Part shown: positions 1 through 9,083 of the stretch, one piece after another
Numbering within the stretch: the first letter of the stretch is position 1
How the letters are laid out: every line of letters starts with the position of its first letter
Assembly: GCF_947489355.1 (NCBI RefSeq)
Contig: NZ_CANLDD010000005.1
Location: 62,001-126,000 of the forward strand
Direction of reading: 5' to 3'
DNA length: 64,000 bases
From: an uncultured Microbulbifer sp.
GTDB taxonomy: Bacteria; Pseudomonadota; Gammaproteobacteria; Pseudomonadales; Cellvibrionaceae
Notes under the pieces: generated by a model
Seen by the model: only the letters and a program-made list of their open reading frames with translations
Told to the model about the DNA's origin: nothing
Database searches by the model: none
Translations under genes and position numbers: made by a program

Positions 1-582
1 GGTACCGACCTGGGTATCCCCACTGAGCTGATGATGCAGAACTTAGTCCTGGGTAATGATAAGATCGGTAGCCTGATGCAGATTGCCATGCGTCCGAATG
101 AGTCCAAGGAGTGGTTTGGTGCCACTCCGCCGGACCTGACGCTGGTAGCCCGCTCCCGCTCCCCGGAATGGCTCTACACGTACCTCCGCAGTTTCTACCG
201 GGATGACAGTCGTGCTACCGGGGTGAATAACAAGGTTTTCCCCAGTGTGGCCATGCCCCACGTATTGCTTGAGCTGCAGGGGCTTCAGGAGTGCGCACCC
301 GGGCCAAAGCGCGACCACGGCAAGATCGTGCGCGATGAGTTGGGCAACCCGATCATGGATGCTGACTGTGGCAGCCTGCAGGTGGGCAAAATCAAGGGTT
401 CAATGAGCCCGGAAGAGTTCGATCGGGCCATGTATGACCTGGTGAATTTTATGGAGTACATTGCCGAGCCGATGGCTCTTGAACGCAAGCGTATCGGTTT
501 CTATGTACTGGCGTTTATTGTTGTCTTTTTTGTCTTTGCCTGGTTGCTGAACCGCGAATACTGGAAAGACGTGCAGCATTGA
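1..582 (+). CDS. petC: cytochrome c1, C-terminal part (cut by window start)
   Basis: This is the membrane-anchored cytochrome c1 of the bc1 complex (ubiquinol:cytochrome c oxidoreductase), which passes electrons from the Rieske protein to soluble cytochrome c in the periplasm. The frame is open from base 1, so the N-terminus and the heme-binding CXXCH lie upstream of the window. Visible features are a conserved Met in a VAMPHVL context, which fits the axial heme ligand, the family signature IAEPMALERKR before the membrane anchor, and one C-terminal transmembrane helix ending in a short cytoplasmic tail (REYWKDV). petC followed by sspA-sspB is a common gammaproteobacterial order. A small hairpin with a 6-bp stem at about 649-668 lies between it and sspA. 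Confidence 0.93.
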   Translation, partial: GTDLGIPTELMMQNLVLGNDKIGSLMQIAMRPNESKEWFGATPPDLTLVARSRSPEWLYTYLRSFYRDDSRATGVNNKVFPSVAMPHVLLELQGLQECAPGPKRDHGKIVRDELGNPIMDADCGSLQVGKIKGSMSPEEFDRAMYDLVNFMEYIAEPMALERKRIGFYVLAFIVVFFVFAWLLNREYWKDVQH

Positions 583-687
583 GGTTCGCCGGTTACTGTT
601 TGATGGGTAGTGGAATCGCTGCGCTGCCCTTTATCTTTTGAATACAGGTCGGCGCTCGCCGGCCGACAAGTTTGAGGTAGTTTGAAT

Positions 688-1314
688 ATGGGTGTGCCTA
701 CCAACAAGCGCTCCTCTATGACCTTCTTTTCCGATGGCCAGAGCCATTACAGTCATCGGGTACGCATTGTGCTTGCCGAAAAAGGAGTGTCTGTCGATAT
801 CATAGATGTGGGTGCAAATGATAAACCTGCCGAGCTCGCTGACCTCAACCCCTACAACTCCCTGCCCACTCTGGTAGACCGGGATCTGGTGCTGTTTGAA
901 ACCAAGGTGATGATGGAGTACCTGGACGAGCGTTTCCCGCACCCGCCGCTATTGCCGGTATACCCTGTTGCCCGCGCACAGAGCCGCCAGATTATGTACC
1001 GCATCGAACGCGACTGGTGTCCACTGGTGGACAAGGTCCTCAGCGGTGGTAAGGATGCCGCTGCGGCGCGCAAAGAACTGCGCGACAGCCTGGCCGGTAT
1101 AGCGCCGATGTTTAATGACTTGCCGTATTTCTTCAACGAGGAGTTTTCACTGGTAGACTGCTGCATGGCACCGCTGCTGTGGCGTTTGGATCAGTTCGAA
1201 ATCAGCCTGCCCAAAACTAAGCAGGTAAAACCGCTGCTGGACTATATGGATCGCCTGTTTGCCCGTGATGCCTTCCAGCAGAGCCTTACCGAATACGAGC
1301 GGGAAATGCGCTGA
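688..1314 (+). CDS. sspA: stringent starvation protein A (GST-fold RNA polymerase-associated protein)
   Basis: SspA is a glutathione-S-transferase-fold protein that binds RNA polymerase and alters transcription in starvation and acid stress. It has no GST enzyme activity in characterised members. The 208-residue product is close to the E. coli length of 212. Characteristic stretches are [12 protein letters not shown] near residue 25, the thioredoxin-fold cis-proline region [33 protein letters not shown], and the C-terminal LTEYEREMR. The ATG at 688 is chosen because GAGG at 674-677 is well spaced from it; an in-frame TTG at 682 sits too close. sspB follows 12 bp downstream, so the two are probably co-transcribed. 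Confidence 0.95.
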   Translation: MGVPTNKRSSMTFFSDGQSHYSHRVRIVLAEKGVSVDIIDVGANDKPAELADLNPYNSLPTLVDRDLVLFETKVMMEYLDERFPHPPLLPVYPVARAQSRQIMYRIERDWCPLVDKVLSGGKDAAAARKELRDSLAGIAPMFNDLPYFFNEEFSLVDCCMAPLLWRLDQFEISLPKTKQVKPLLDYMDRLFARDAFQQSLTEYEREMR

Positions 1315-1326
1315 GGACAGTTTGGT

Positions 1327-1737
1327 GTGAGTAAGCCGGCTATGACATCCAACCGCCCCTATATTCTGCGGGCATTCTACCAGTGGATCACCGATAACCG
1401 CTGCACGCCCTATATCCTTGTTGACACCCACCTGCTCGGTGTGTTGGTGCCCCAGCAACATGTCAATGACGATGGCCAGATTGTACTGAATATTTCTGAG
1501 AGCGCCGCTGCCGGCCTGACTATGGATAACTATGCCATCCGCTTCAATGCTCGTTTCAGCGGCGTACCCACCGATATACAAGTACCGGTAGGTGCGGTGG
1601 TCGGTATTTATGCCCGCGAGAATGGGCAGGGGATGGTATTTGAAGCAGAGGAAACTCCCGAGCCACCTGAGCCTACACCGCCCACCAGCCTGGGGAAAAA
1701 ATCTATGAAAAAGCCAGCCCTGCGGGTAGTGAAATAA
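1327..1737 (+). CDS. sspB: ClpXP protease specificity-enhancing factor SspB
   Basis: SspB is an adaptor that delivers ssrA-tagged peptides to ClpXP. The N-terminal domain (about residues 8-100) carries the family pattern RPYILRAFYQW, GQIVLNIS, IRFNARFSGVP and VGIYARENGQGM. A proline/glutamate-rich flexible linker follows, and the protein ends in PALRVVK, the ClpX-binding tail found at the end of E. coli SspB. The start is GTG at 1327, preceded by GAGGA overlapping the sspA stop; an ATG five codons in is an alternative. The linker is shorter than in E. coli, giving 136 residues. Confidence 0.95.
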   Translation: MSKPAMTSNRPYILRAFYQWITDNRCTPYILVDTHLLGVLVPQQHVNDDGQIVLNISESAAAGLTMDNYAIRFNARFSGVPTDIQVPVGAVVGIYARENGQGMVFEAEETPEPPEPTPPTSLGKKSMKKPALRVVK

Positions 1738-1876
1738 AATAATCGCGGAGGTAAAAGTGTCGGATAAGCGTTCCTTTTATTTATAACCTCGTGTTCTTCT
1801 ATTGTGCGGTGAGTCCATGAATACGTCGGTGCGTGCTGCGTATAATGGCCTGTTATATTTCCAACGCTGACTTGTC

Positions 1877-3058
1877 ATGCCGTCGTATCTGCAGTGGCTG
1901 CGTTTTTTCTGGCTGCCGGGGCTGCTTCTGGTATTGCCGCTCGCGCAATACCTTCCCTGGATGGATCTAGGGCACCTGTACAATCAGCAGCTGCCTTTTT
2001 TTCTGCTGGGGGCTGCACTGGTACTCAGTGTCCTATACCGCTCCAGCCGGGTTGCACTCGCCGCCGGGCTTTTCCTGCTTTTGTATACCGCCGCCAGCCT
2101 TGAGTTCCTGCCGGAGCAGACGCAAGGATTGCCACTGTATCTGGCCTTGACCTCTCTCAACCTGATGTTAATTACCTGTGCCCGCGACCGCAGTGCCCTC
2201 AGCTTTATTGCGCTTGCCTGGCTGTTAGTACTGGTTGCGCAGGGAGCGGGTATCCTTTTGTTACAGGAGTGTTGCGGCCCCCTTTCCCGTCAGTTTGCGT
2301 CGGAAAGCCTGCCTGCCTGGGTGTCTGAGGGCAGGGATGCCTCTCTAGCATTGCCGCTACTGGTCTGTGTCGCGGCATCTGCGGGCGCGTTTATCGTATT
2401 CACCCTGTATCCCGGACCCACGGTGGCGGGGCTGTTCAGCTGTACCCTGCTTCTATGCTACGGGATTTGGAACGGGTTGCCACTGGTGTCTATTGTATCA
2501 GCGGCGGGTCTGTTCCTGATCCTCTCTTTACTGGGTGCCGGTTATGAATTCGCTTTTCGCGATGCGTTGACCGGGCTGTTGTCGCGCCGTGCCTTTTACT
2601 ACCATATGCTGGCACCGGGCCGCCACTACAGTCTGGCGATGATTGATATCGATCATTTTAAAAAGCTCAATGACCGGTTTGGTCACCAGACGGGAGACCA
2701 GGTGCTGCGCATGGTGGCGAGCCTCATCAACCGCTACACCAAGGGGCGGGTATTCCGCTTTGGCGGTGAAGAGTTCGCGGTAGTAATTCCCGGCCGGGAC
2801 CGCGCGGCGGCCGAAAAAGCACTGGGGGACTTGCGTGGGAAAATCGCTGCTTACCCCATGCGGTTACGGGCCACTGGCCGTCTTCGTGACCGCATGATTC
2901 CGAGCCGAAGCGGCCAGCAGATCAAGGTTACGGTCAGTATCGGTCTCGCCCATCGCGAAAAACCTTTAAAAAAATCAGATGCTGTCTTGAAGGCAGCAGA
3001 TCTGGCCCTGTACAAGGCCAAGCGCTGCGGTCGCAATCGCCTGTGCGTTCATGCATAG
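1877..3058 (+). CDS. membrane-bound GGDEF diguanylate cyclase
   Basis: Likely makes cyclic di-GMP from two GTP at the inner membrane. About 220 N-terminal residues are a chain of hydrophobic segments (roughly six to seven transmembrane helices) with no named sensor domain. The GGDEF domain follows at about 230-390. It has the start signature DALTGLLSRRAF, the metal-binding DIDHFKKLND and an intact active site GGEEF at 296-300, then VSIGLA and ADLALYKAKRCGRNR. The positions of the inhibitory RxxD I-site read YTKG, so feedback inhibition through that site is not expected. The gene stands between sspB and the Yip1 gene, which begins downstream of its stop. Signal and target are unknown. Confidence 0.88.
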   Translation: MPSYLQWLRFFWLPGLLLVLPLAQYLPWMDLGHLYNQQLPFFLLGAALVLSVLYRSSRVALAAGLFLLLYTAASLEFLPEQTQGLPLYLALTSLNLMLITCARDRSALSFIALAWLLVLVAQGAGILLLQECCGPLSRQFASESLPAWVSEGRDASLALPLLVCVAASAGAFIVFTLYPGPTVAGLFSCTLLLCYGIWNGLPLVSIVSAAGLFLILSLLGAGYEFAFRDALTGLLSRRAFYYHMLAPGRHYSLAMIDIDHFKKLNDRFGHQTGDQVLRMVASLINRYTKGRVFRFGGEEFAVVIPGRDRAAAEKALGDLRGKIAAYPMRLRATGRLRDRMIPSRSGQQIKVTVSIGLAHREKPLKKSDAVLKAADLALYKAKRCGRNRLCVHA

Positions 3059-3170
3059 AATGGACATAAATCAGTTTGATGTAAAAGTGGCGTTTAATTT
3101 ATTATTTGCATTGGTTAATCTGCCGCCTCCCCCCGATACTGCAAAACAAGACAATGAAGGGAGATTCAGC

Positions 3171-3794
3171 GTGCGATTACTCAGTCACACAATCGGAATC
3201 CTCACCAACCCGGAAAAGGCGTGGAAAGCCATTCGAGCAGATCGACATTCATTCTTTCAGGTGTTTGTCACGCATGTACCCTTCCTCGCGCTGATACCCA
3301 CTGTTGCCGGCTACTTCGGTGTTACCCGTATGGGGTTCCAGGTGGGGGGGCACCTGGCCAAGCTGACGCCGGAGAGTGCCGCGGTATTGTCTGTGGTCAC
3401 CTATTTTGCACTGCTGATTGGGGTTTATTGTCTGGGAGAATTTATTAACTGGATGGCCAGATCCTATGGTGTCGAAGGGGATGAGCCCACCCGGCACTAT
3501 GAGGGGACGGCACTGGCGGTATTTATCTCCACGCCGATTTTTCTCGCCAGTATTGTTGTCCTTTACCCGCACCCATGGTTGACTATGGCTGCGGTGAGCA
3601 TCGCCGGTATCTACTCTATCTACCTGGTGTTTGCCGGTATTCCGATTTTGATGAATATGAATAAGGACCGGGCCTTCCTCTACGCCTGCGCTGTGCTGAC
3701 TGTGGCCCTGGTGATGATGGTGACCGTGCTGATCACTTCGGTAATTTTATGGAGTATAGGTATTGGTCCTGTCTACCAGCACCATACCCCGTGA
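3171..3794 (+). CDS. Yip1-family integral membrane protein
   Basis: A small polytopic membrane protein of the bacterial YIP1 family (function not established). The pattern NPEKAWKAI near the N-terminus followed by five hydrophobic helices, including EFINWMARSYG and TPIFLASIVVLYPHPW, is typical of the family. The frame is open from an ATG at 3051, but I place the start at GTG 3171: AAGGGAG at 3157-3163 is a good ribosome-binding site seven bases upstream, and homologues begin close to LLSHTIGILTNPEKAW. The earlier start would overlap the GGDEF gene. It converges on the M48 peptidase gene with a 22-bp gap. Confidence 0.8.
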   Translation: MRLLSHTIGILTNPEKAWKAIRADRHSFFQVFVTHVPFLALIPTVAGYFGVTRMGFQVGGHLAKLTPESAAVLSVVTYFALLIGVYCLGEFINWMARSYGVEGDEPTRHYEGTALAVFISTPIFLASIVVLYPHPWLTMAAVSIAGIYSIYLVFAGIPILMNMNKDRAFLYACAVLTVALVMMVTVLITSVILWSIGIGPVYQHHTP

Positions 3795-3816
3795 TTGGAA
3801 AGCCAGGCTGGCCATT

Positions 3817-5748
3817 TTAGGGGCTTATTGATCTGGGTGAGGTGCTTCCTGGGTCGGTTGACAACAGCGGGGGGATTGGACAGTCCAGGCTGTCGGCTAC
3901 GGCGCGCAGCAGTTCGATCTCCTCGGCCTTAATCACTCCGTTGTGGTTCAGGGTGCGCACCATCGCCTTAAGCAGTGCGGGCTTTTCCAATGGTTTCATC
4001 TGCCCGGCAATGGCGATGGCTTTGTCCAGTCGGGATAAATTGATGTCTTTGTTGCTTGGCAGTGGCGTAACTTCCAGTGCCAGGGCCTTGAGCCCCTGCT
4101 CGTAGGCGCGTTTCGCCGGTAAATACTGATTGTTGCCAGAATGGGCAATGGCGGCAAGAAGAAATCGCACGGCATCCGTGCTGGCCCCTTTTTTGCTGGA
4201 GTGACGCTGCAGGTCGGGGGTATCTTCCAGGGCATGTACCAGGACCCGGTACAGGGCCCATTCCCAAATCTCGATTTTTCCGTCACTGTGCAGCAGTTTG
4301 ATCAGATTTCTCTTGAAAACTTGATATTGCTGGGGAACCAATGCCCTCAGGGCGGGCACGCAGAGGTCCAGTAGCGCCAGTCGTGTCGTGTTTGGCAGGG
4401 CTTGCAGTTGTGGTTCCAGTTTTTGCATTTCCCGCACAACTGCGGGATGGGCGATTTTTTTCAGCAGCTGGCGCTGAGCCTGCTGTTCCACCGTATCCTT
4501 GTGCAGCAACAGGTGGTAGATCAAAGCGCGGGCGGCGAAAGGATCGTGGGCCGCCTGCTGGATACCGGCGGGAATGGACTGCAGCAGCTGACGGCCGTAC
4601 TGCACCTGCTGTTTGCTCGGGTTTGCAATACTGTTGTCCACGGCCTCCAGGGCGACCTGAAACGACGCAGATTGTACAGTGCCGGATAACTGTGCCTGGC
4701 TTGGTGCGGGTGTTTGTGTTGATGAAGCGGCGCTACCGGCACTTGAATTGGGGTAAAGGCCATTCCAGCCGGGATCGAGGCGCGAGATGCGATCCGCCAG
4801 CGGCGGGTGGGTGGAGAAGAGATTAAACAGCGAGCGCTTCAGGCTGCTGGCAAAAAACAGGTGGCTGAATTCTGCCGCCTTGCCGTTAATCAGTGTTGAG
4901 CCGGTGCTGGAGCCACCGATTTTTTTCAGAGCGCTGGCAATGCCGGAATTGTCGCGGGTAAATTGTACCGCCGAGGCGTCAGCGAGGAATTCCCTCTGGC
5001 GACTGAGTGCGGATTTGATCAAATTGCCCAAAAAGGTTCCGCTAAAACCCACGATCATCAGGGTGGCACCGAGTCCAAACAGGGCGATGCGACCGCGATT
5101 GCCTCTACTGGTGGGGTAAATTCCGCGCACAAGCCAAAAACCGAGCAGGCCAATGACCAGAATGCCGTTCAAAAGGCCCACGATACGGATATTCAGGCGC
5201 ATATCGCCGTTGAGTATATGACTGAACTCGTGTGCGACAACGCCCTGCAGTTCATCTCGGCTAAGTTTTTCTACACAGCCGCGGGTGAGGCCGATCACCG
5301 CGTCAGTAGGATGGTAACCTGCGGCAAATGCATTGATGGCATCCTCTTCGATCAGGTAGACATCCGGCACCGGGGTGCCCGAGGCAATGGCCATCTCTTC
5401 CACCACATTCAGGGCGCGCCGTTCGCAGGCATTTTGCGGAGCGATATTGAGCTTGCGACCGCCGAGTGATTCCGCCACCGCACTGCCGCCGGCACTGAGT
5501 TGGTGCAGCTTGTACAAGCTGCCTAGGACCACAATAGCAACAATGGCCAGGGCGATGGCAATAACGGTTTGCCATCCCAGCACCTGTTCGATATCTGCCG
5601 GTGAGAAGACCTGGCCGCGGGAGAGTGATACCGCGACGGCGGCGGCGAGCGTGGTAAGGCCGACCAGCAGGATGACTGCCAGGGTGAATAATCCGACCAG
5701 CAGAACGCTGTTGCGCCTGGCGCGGTCCTGGTATTCAAAGAAATTCAT
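3817..5748 (-). CDS. M48-family membrane metallopeptidase with long C-terminal extension
   Basis: An HtpX/Ste24-like zinc metallopeptidase predicted in the inner membrane with its catalytic domain facing the cytoplasm. Two N-terminal transmembrane helices lie at about 15-40 and 60-78. The zinc motif HEFSH is at 173-177 and the third ligand is probably Glu253 in REFLADASA, followed by the THPPLADRI motif. Two more hydrophobic segments lie between these motifs. HtpX proteins are near 290 residues; this protein has 643. The extra 300 or so residues are soluble and helical and match nothing I recognise. It starts 3 bp after the lemA stop, so the two genes form a lemA-peptidase operon, a common pairing. 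Confidence 0.85.
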   Translation of the reverse strand: MNFFEYQDRARRNSVLLVGLFTLAVILLVGLTTLAAAVAVSLSRGQVFSPADIEQVLGWQTVIAIALAIVAIVVLGSLYKLHQLSAGGSAVAESLGGRKLNIAPQNACERRALNVVEEMAIASGTPVPDVYLIEEDAINAFAAGYHPTDAVIGLTRGCVEKLSRDELQGVVAHEFSHILNGDMRLNIRIVGLLNGILVIGLLGFWLVRGIYPTSRGNRGRIALFGLGATLMIVGFSGTFLGNLIKSALSRQREFLADASAVQFTRDNSGIASALKKIGGSSTGSTLINGKAAEFSHLFFASSLKRSLFNLFSTHPPLADRISRLDPGWNGLYPNSSAGSAASSTQTPAPSQAQLSGTVQSASFQVALEAVDNSIANPSKQQVQYGRQLLQSIPAGIQQAAHDPFAARALIYHLLLHKDTVEQQAQRQLLKKIAHPAVVREMQKLEPQLQALPNTTRLALLDLCVPALRALVPQQYQVFKRNLIKLLHSDGKIEIWEWALYRVLVHALEDTPDLQRHSSKKGASTDAVRFLLAAIAHSGNNQYLPAKRAYEQGLKALALEVTPLPSNKDINLSRLDKAIAIAGQMKPLEKPALLKAMVRTLNHNGVIKAEEIELLRAVADSLDCPIPPLLSTDPGSTSPRSISP

Positions 5749-5751
5749 TGC

Positions 5752-6348
5752 TTAAAATTCAATGCGGGGCGCTGCCTGAATGGTTTCGCTGTCGGCAAAC
5801 TCCAGCAGGCGGCCATCGGCGCGATGTCCAAAGAATCCCGCCAGCAGAACCGGGGGGAAGCGCTGCTTGTAGATGTTGTAACTGGTTACGCAATCGTTGA
5901 AAGCCTGGCGGGCAAAGGCAACCTTGTTTTCGGTGCTGCTCAGTTCCTCGTTAAGCGCCATCATATTCTGGTCGGCTTTCAGATCGGGGTAAGCCTCCAT
6001 TACCGCGTTGAAACGCCCCAGGGCCCCGGTCAGGGCACTCTCGGCTCGGCCCAGATTGTCGATGGCGCTGGCGCTCGCTGGGTTGGATGCAGCCGCTTTG
6101 AGGTCGTTGATTGCGGTGTTGCGTGCGCAGGTTACGGCTTCGAGTGTTTCCCGTTCATGTTTCAGATAACCCCTGGCGGTTTCCACAAGATTGGGGATCA
6201 GATCGTGGCGCCGCTTCAGTTGTACCTCGATCTGGGCAAAGGCGTTCTCATTGCGGTTTTTGAGGGAAACCAGCCTGTTGTATATACCAACGATATAAAA
6301 CAACAGGGCGGCAGCGATGATCAGCGCGACGATGCTTGTTATCTCCAT
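5752..6348 (-). CDS. lemA: LemA-family membrane protein
   Basis: LemA proteins have a short N-terminal membrane helix and a coiled helical domain; their biochemical role is not settled. This 198-residue product begins with a helix (ITSIVALIIAAALLFYIVGI) followed by YNRLVSLKNRNENAF, QIEVQLKRRHDLIPNLVETA and a helical bundle ending in the usual PPVLLAGFFGH region. The ATG at 6348 follows a GAGG. The frame stays open further upstream, but that stretch overlaps the divergent thiolase gene and looks non-coding. The downstream M48 peptidase starts 3 bp after the stop, so a functional link is likely. Confidence 0.9.
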   Translation of the reverse strand: MEITSIVALIIAAALLFYIVGIYNRLVSLKNRNENAFAQIEVQLKRRHDLIPNLVETARGYLKHERETLEAVTCARNTAINDLKAAASNPASASAIDNLGRAESALTGALGRFNAVMEAYPDLKADQNMMALNEELSSTENKVAFARQAFNDCVTSYNIYKQRFPPVLLAGFFGHRADGRLLEFADSETIQAAPRIEF

Positions 6349-6532
6349 GAGCCTCTTTCGCCATTTTTCTTTTCTGTGTGGCGCCGATAATAGCATGCCC
6401 TCCACTCCGGGTAGTGGGATGTGTTCTCCACCTTTCTGGCGAAGCAGGCTACTGCTTCGGCTATAATGCCGCGACATTAGCAACCCGTGCCGCCACAACA
6501 GGGGTGTCGGCACAGAATGTGGAGCAGACAGA

Positions 6533-7723
6533 ATGAATGACGTAACTTCAGACCCCGTAGTGATCGCCGGAATAGCACGCACGCCGATGGGCACCATGCA
6601 GGGCAGCCTGTCGGCACTGAGTGCCCCGCAGTTGGGTGCGGTTGCGATTCGTGCAGCCCTCGATGATGCTGGCATGGCGCCCACGGATGTGGATGAAGTT
6701 CTGATGGGCTGCGTGCTTCCGGCGGGGGTCGGGCAGGCGCCGGCGCGCCAGGCATCACTGGGCGCGGGAATTTCTGACAGCACGCCCTGTACCACTGTGA
6801 ACAAAGTCTGTGGTTCCGGTATGAAGACCGTGATGATGGCGCGCGATACCCTGTTGTTGGGTGAGGGCAAGGTCATTGTCGCCGGTGGTATGGAAAGTAT
6901 GAGCAATGCGCCCTATCTGCTGTCAAAGGCCCGCGCCGGTATGCGCCTCGGGCACGGCGAAGTGAAGGACTCCATGTTCCTCGACGGCTTGGAAAATGCC
7001 GAGGACGGCAAGCTGATGGGCACCTTCGCCGAGAATACCGCCGACAAGTACGGTTTTACCCGTGAAGAGCAGGATGCCTTTGCCATGGAATCCCTGGCGC
7101 GCGCCCAGGCGGCAATTGAGAAGGGTGACTTCACCCGTGAAATTGCCCCTGTGACGATTACTTCCCGCCGCACAGAGGTGGAGGTGTGCGTGGATGAGGC
7201 CCCGGGCAGTGCCCGTCCCGACAAGATTCCCCAGTTGAAGCCGGCTTTCCGCAAAGATGGCACGGTCACAGCGGCCAACGCCAGCTCTATCTCCGATGGC
7301 GCTGCGGCCCTGGTGCTGATGCGCAGGAGCGAAGCGGACAGGCGCGGCCTCAAGGTACTGGCGGTTTTGAAAGGCCAAGCCCAGTTTGCCCGTGAACCGG
7401 AGTGGTTTACCACCGCCCCTGTGGGCGCTCTGCACAGGCTGCTGGAAAACACGGGCTGGTCAGCAGCCGATGTCGACCTGTTTGAAATCAATGAGGCTTT
7501 TGCGGTGGTGACCATGGCGGCCATGCGGGAATTGGACCTGCCCCGGGAAAAAGTCAACGTGAATGGCGGTGCCTGCGCCCTTGGTCATCCGCTGGGTGCC
7601 AGCGGTGCCCGTATCCTGATCACCCTTTTGGCAGCAATGGAAAAGCGCGATGCCAAGAAGGGCATTGCCTGCCTGTGCATTGGCGGCGGCGAGGCCACCG
7701 CAGTGGCCCTTGAGCGGGTATAA
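6533..7723 (+). CDS. acetyl-CoA C-acetyltransferase (biosynthetic-type thiolase)
   Basis: Condenses or cleaves acetoacetyl-CoA and 2 acetyl-CoA in the cytoplasm. The 396-residue length is typical. The catalytic set is intact: nucleophilic Cys93 in KVCGSGM, the NEAFAVV motif with its His-equivalent region, GHPLGASGARI with the catalytic His, and a C-terminal Cys in CLCIGGGEA. Note that the second motif shows NEAF where the paired active-site residue is expected. It stands alone between lemA (divergent) and dolP (convergent) and ends at a strong bidirectional terminator, so it is probably monocistronic. Role in PHB synthesis, ketone-body use or amino-acid breakdown cannot be told from context. 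Confidence 0.9.
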   Translation: MNDVTSDPVVIAGIARTPMGTMQGSLSALSAPQLGAVAIRAALDDAGMAPTDVDEVLMGCVLPAGVGQAPARQASLGAGISDSTPCTTVNKVCGSGMKTVMMARDTLLLGEGKVIVAGGMESMSNAPYLLSKARAGMRLGHGEVKDSMFLDGLENAEDGKLMGTFAENTADKYGFTREEQDAFAMESLARAQAAIEKGDFTREIAPVTITSRRTEVEVCVDEAPGSARPDKIPQLKPAFRKDGTVTAANASSISDGAAALVLMRRSEADRRGLKVLAVLKGQAQFAREPEWFTTAPVGALHRLLENTGWSAADVDLFEINEAFAVVTMAAMRELDLPREKVNVNGGACALGHPLGASGARILITLLAAMEKRDAKKGIACLCIGGGEATAVALERV

Positions 7724-7751
7724 TTTGAACCGCTGATGCTACCCTCGCAAT

Positions 7752-7779
7752 AAAAACGGAAGCTTGGGCTTCCGTTTTT
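7752..7779. terminator. bidirectional intrinsic terminator
   Basis: A perfect 8-bp stem (ACGGAAGC paired with GCTTCCGT) around a 4-base loop is flanked by an A-run on the left and a T-run on the right, so it can end the thiolase transcript on the plus strand and the dolP operon on the minus strand. Confidence 0.9.
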
Positions 7780-7828
7780 ATCCGACGTCAATGCTCGGTG
7801 AATTTTTCCTGCCTGCACCGATTGGGAT

Positions 7829-8425
7829 TTAGTTGATGTACTCCACCGCTTTCACAACCTTTTGCACCCCACCGATTGAACGGGTCACATCCGCTGCGCG
7901 CTCAGCTTCTGTCTGGGTCAGCAGCCCCATCAGGTAAACCACCCCATTTTCTGTAACCACCTTGATGCGCCCGCTGTCGATTTCCTTGTTGGAGAGCAGG
8001 TTGGTTTTCACCTTGGTGGTTAACCAGGCGTCGTTGGTGGTGGCGAGCAGGCTGACTTTGCCGCGAATCTGGGTTTCATTGTACACCTGGCGCACATTCT
8101 GTACTTGTTCCGCAGTGCGCCCGGCGAGCAGGCGCAGTTCCCGATCGGGAATTTGCCCGGTGAGTAATACCACCCCATTGAAAGAGGTGACACCAATATC
8201 GGCGGCTTTCAGGTCCGGGTGTGACTTATTGATATTCACCTTGACGATCGTCTCGATTCTCTGGTCATCGATATAGGTGCCCAGTGAGCGCTTGCCGGGG
8301 TCCTGCTGGATCGGGCCGTCATGTGTGGCCTCCAGTACGGTACTACACCCGGACCCGGCGAGAAGAAAGAGTACAGAAAACATCGCTAAAAGGCGTTTTC
8401 CCAGGGGTCGTTGTCTATTTTTCAT
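7829..8425 (-). CDS. dolP: outer-membrane lipoprotein DolP with two BON domains
   Basis: DolP (formerly YraP) is a division-associated lipoprotein that binds anionic phospholipids and supports outer-membrane integrity. The N-terminus has a signal peptide with a lipobox ending at Cys (LLAGSGCS). Two BON domains follow: one around TYIDDQRIETIVKVNI to RQVYNETQI, and one around NDAWLTTKVKTNLL to the end. The start is ATG at 8425, preceded by GAGGA inside the diaA stop region; the gap to diaA is 3 bp. The order lpoA-yraN-diaA-dolP is the same as in E. coli, which supports the assignment. Confidence 0.93.
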   Translation of the reverse strand: MKNRQRPLGKRLLAMFSVLFLLAGSGCSTVLEATHDGPIQQDPGKRSLGTYIDDQRIETIVKVNINKSHPDLKAADIGVTSFNGVVLLTGQIPDRELRLLAGRTAEQVQNVRQVYNETQIRGKVSLLATTNDAWLTTKVKTNLLSNKEIDSGRIKVVTENGVVYLMGLLTQTEAERAADVTRSIGGVQKVVKAVEYIN

Positions 8426-8428
8426 AGT

Positions 8429-9019
8429 TTAGTCCTCATAGCCACCGAACAGGCTGCTGTCGATTAAGTCGGAGAGGCAAAATATCGTCAGTAGATGTAC
8501 TTGATGTACCTCAGCCGAGACCTCAGAAGGCACGCGCAGTTCAATATCGTGTGTATTCAACAGGCTTGCGCAGTCACCGCCATCACCACCAGTGAGTGCC
8601 AGTATGCCCATATCGCGGTCCCGCGCGGCGCGCATGGCCTGCACCAGGTTGGGTTCGCGACCGTGGCTGCTGATAATAACGAGCAGGTCACCGGACTGGC
8701 CCAGGGCGCGCACCGGACGGGCAAAGGTGTCGGCGGAGCCGTGGTTTTGCGCCACGGTGCCCATAGAGACGCCATCGCTGTTCAGGGCCATTGCGGGGAG
8801 GCCGGGGCGTTCGCGCTGGAAGCCTCCGGTGAGTTGCGAGCTGAAACTCTGCGCAAGGGCACCGCTCACACCATTGCCACAGAGCAGCACTTTGCTCTCA
8901 GCCAGCAGCGTGTGAACTACCATCTGGCTGGCTTCCGCAATCAGTGGTGCCAGTATTTCACCGGCATTCATGGTGGCTTCCAGGCTGTGGTGAAAAAGGG
9001 TTACGACTCGTTGTTCCAT
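8429..9019 (-). CDS. diaA: DnaA initiator-associating protein DiaA (SIS domain)
   Basis: DiaA is a phosphoheptose-isomerase-like SIS protein that binds DnaA and promotes ordered assembly at oriC. The 196 residues match the family length. The SIS phosphosugar-like fold is visible as LLCGNGVSGALAQSFSSQL, LVIISSHGREPNLVQA and EVHQVHLLTIFCLSDLID. ATG 9019 is chosen because AAGGA precedes it and the family begins here; the frame runs on upstream into yraN without support. A GmhA-type isomerase is the alternative, but the operon position between yraN and dolP favours DiaA. Confidence 0.88.
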   Translation of the reverse strand: MEQRVVTLFHHSLEATMNAGEILAPLIAEASQMVVHTLLAESKVLLCGNGVSGALAQSFSSQLTGGFQRERPGLPAMALNSDGVSMGTVAQNHGSADTFARPVRALGQSGDLLVIISSHGREPNLVQAMRAARDRDMGILALTGGDGGDCASLLNTHDIELRVPSEVSAEVHQVHLLTIFCLSDLIDSSLFGGYED

Positions 9020-9083
9020 TGTGTCCTTAATTCTGGCGAAGCGCTGTTCGCCATGCTCTGTCACGATAAATCCCGGTGCTGCC

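Noticed and set aside
6349..6906. 186-codon N-terminal extension of lemA
   Set aside because: Overlaps the divergent thiolase gene and lacks similarity to LemA; a good start with GAGG exists at 6348.
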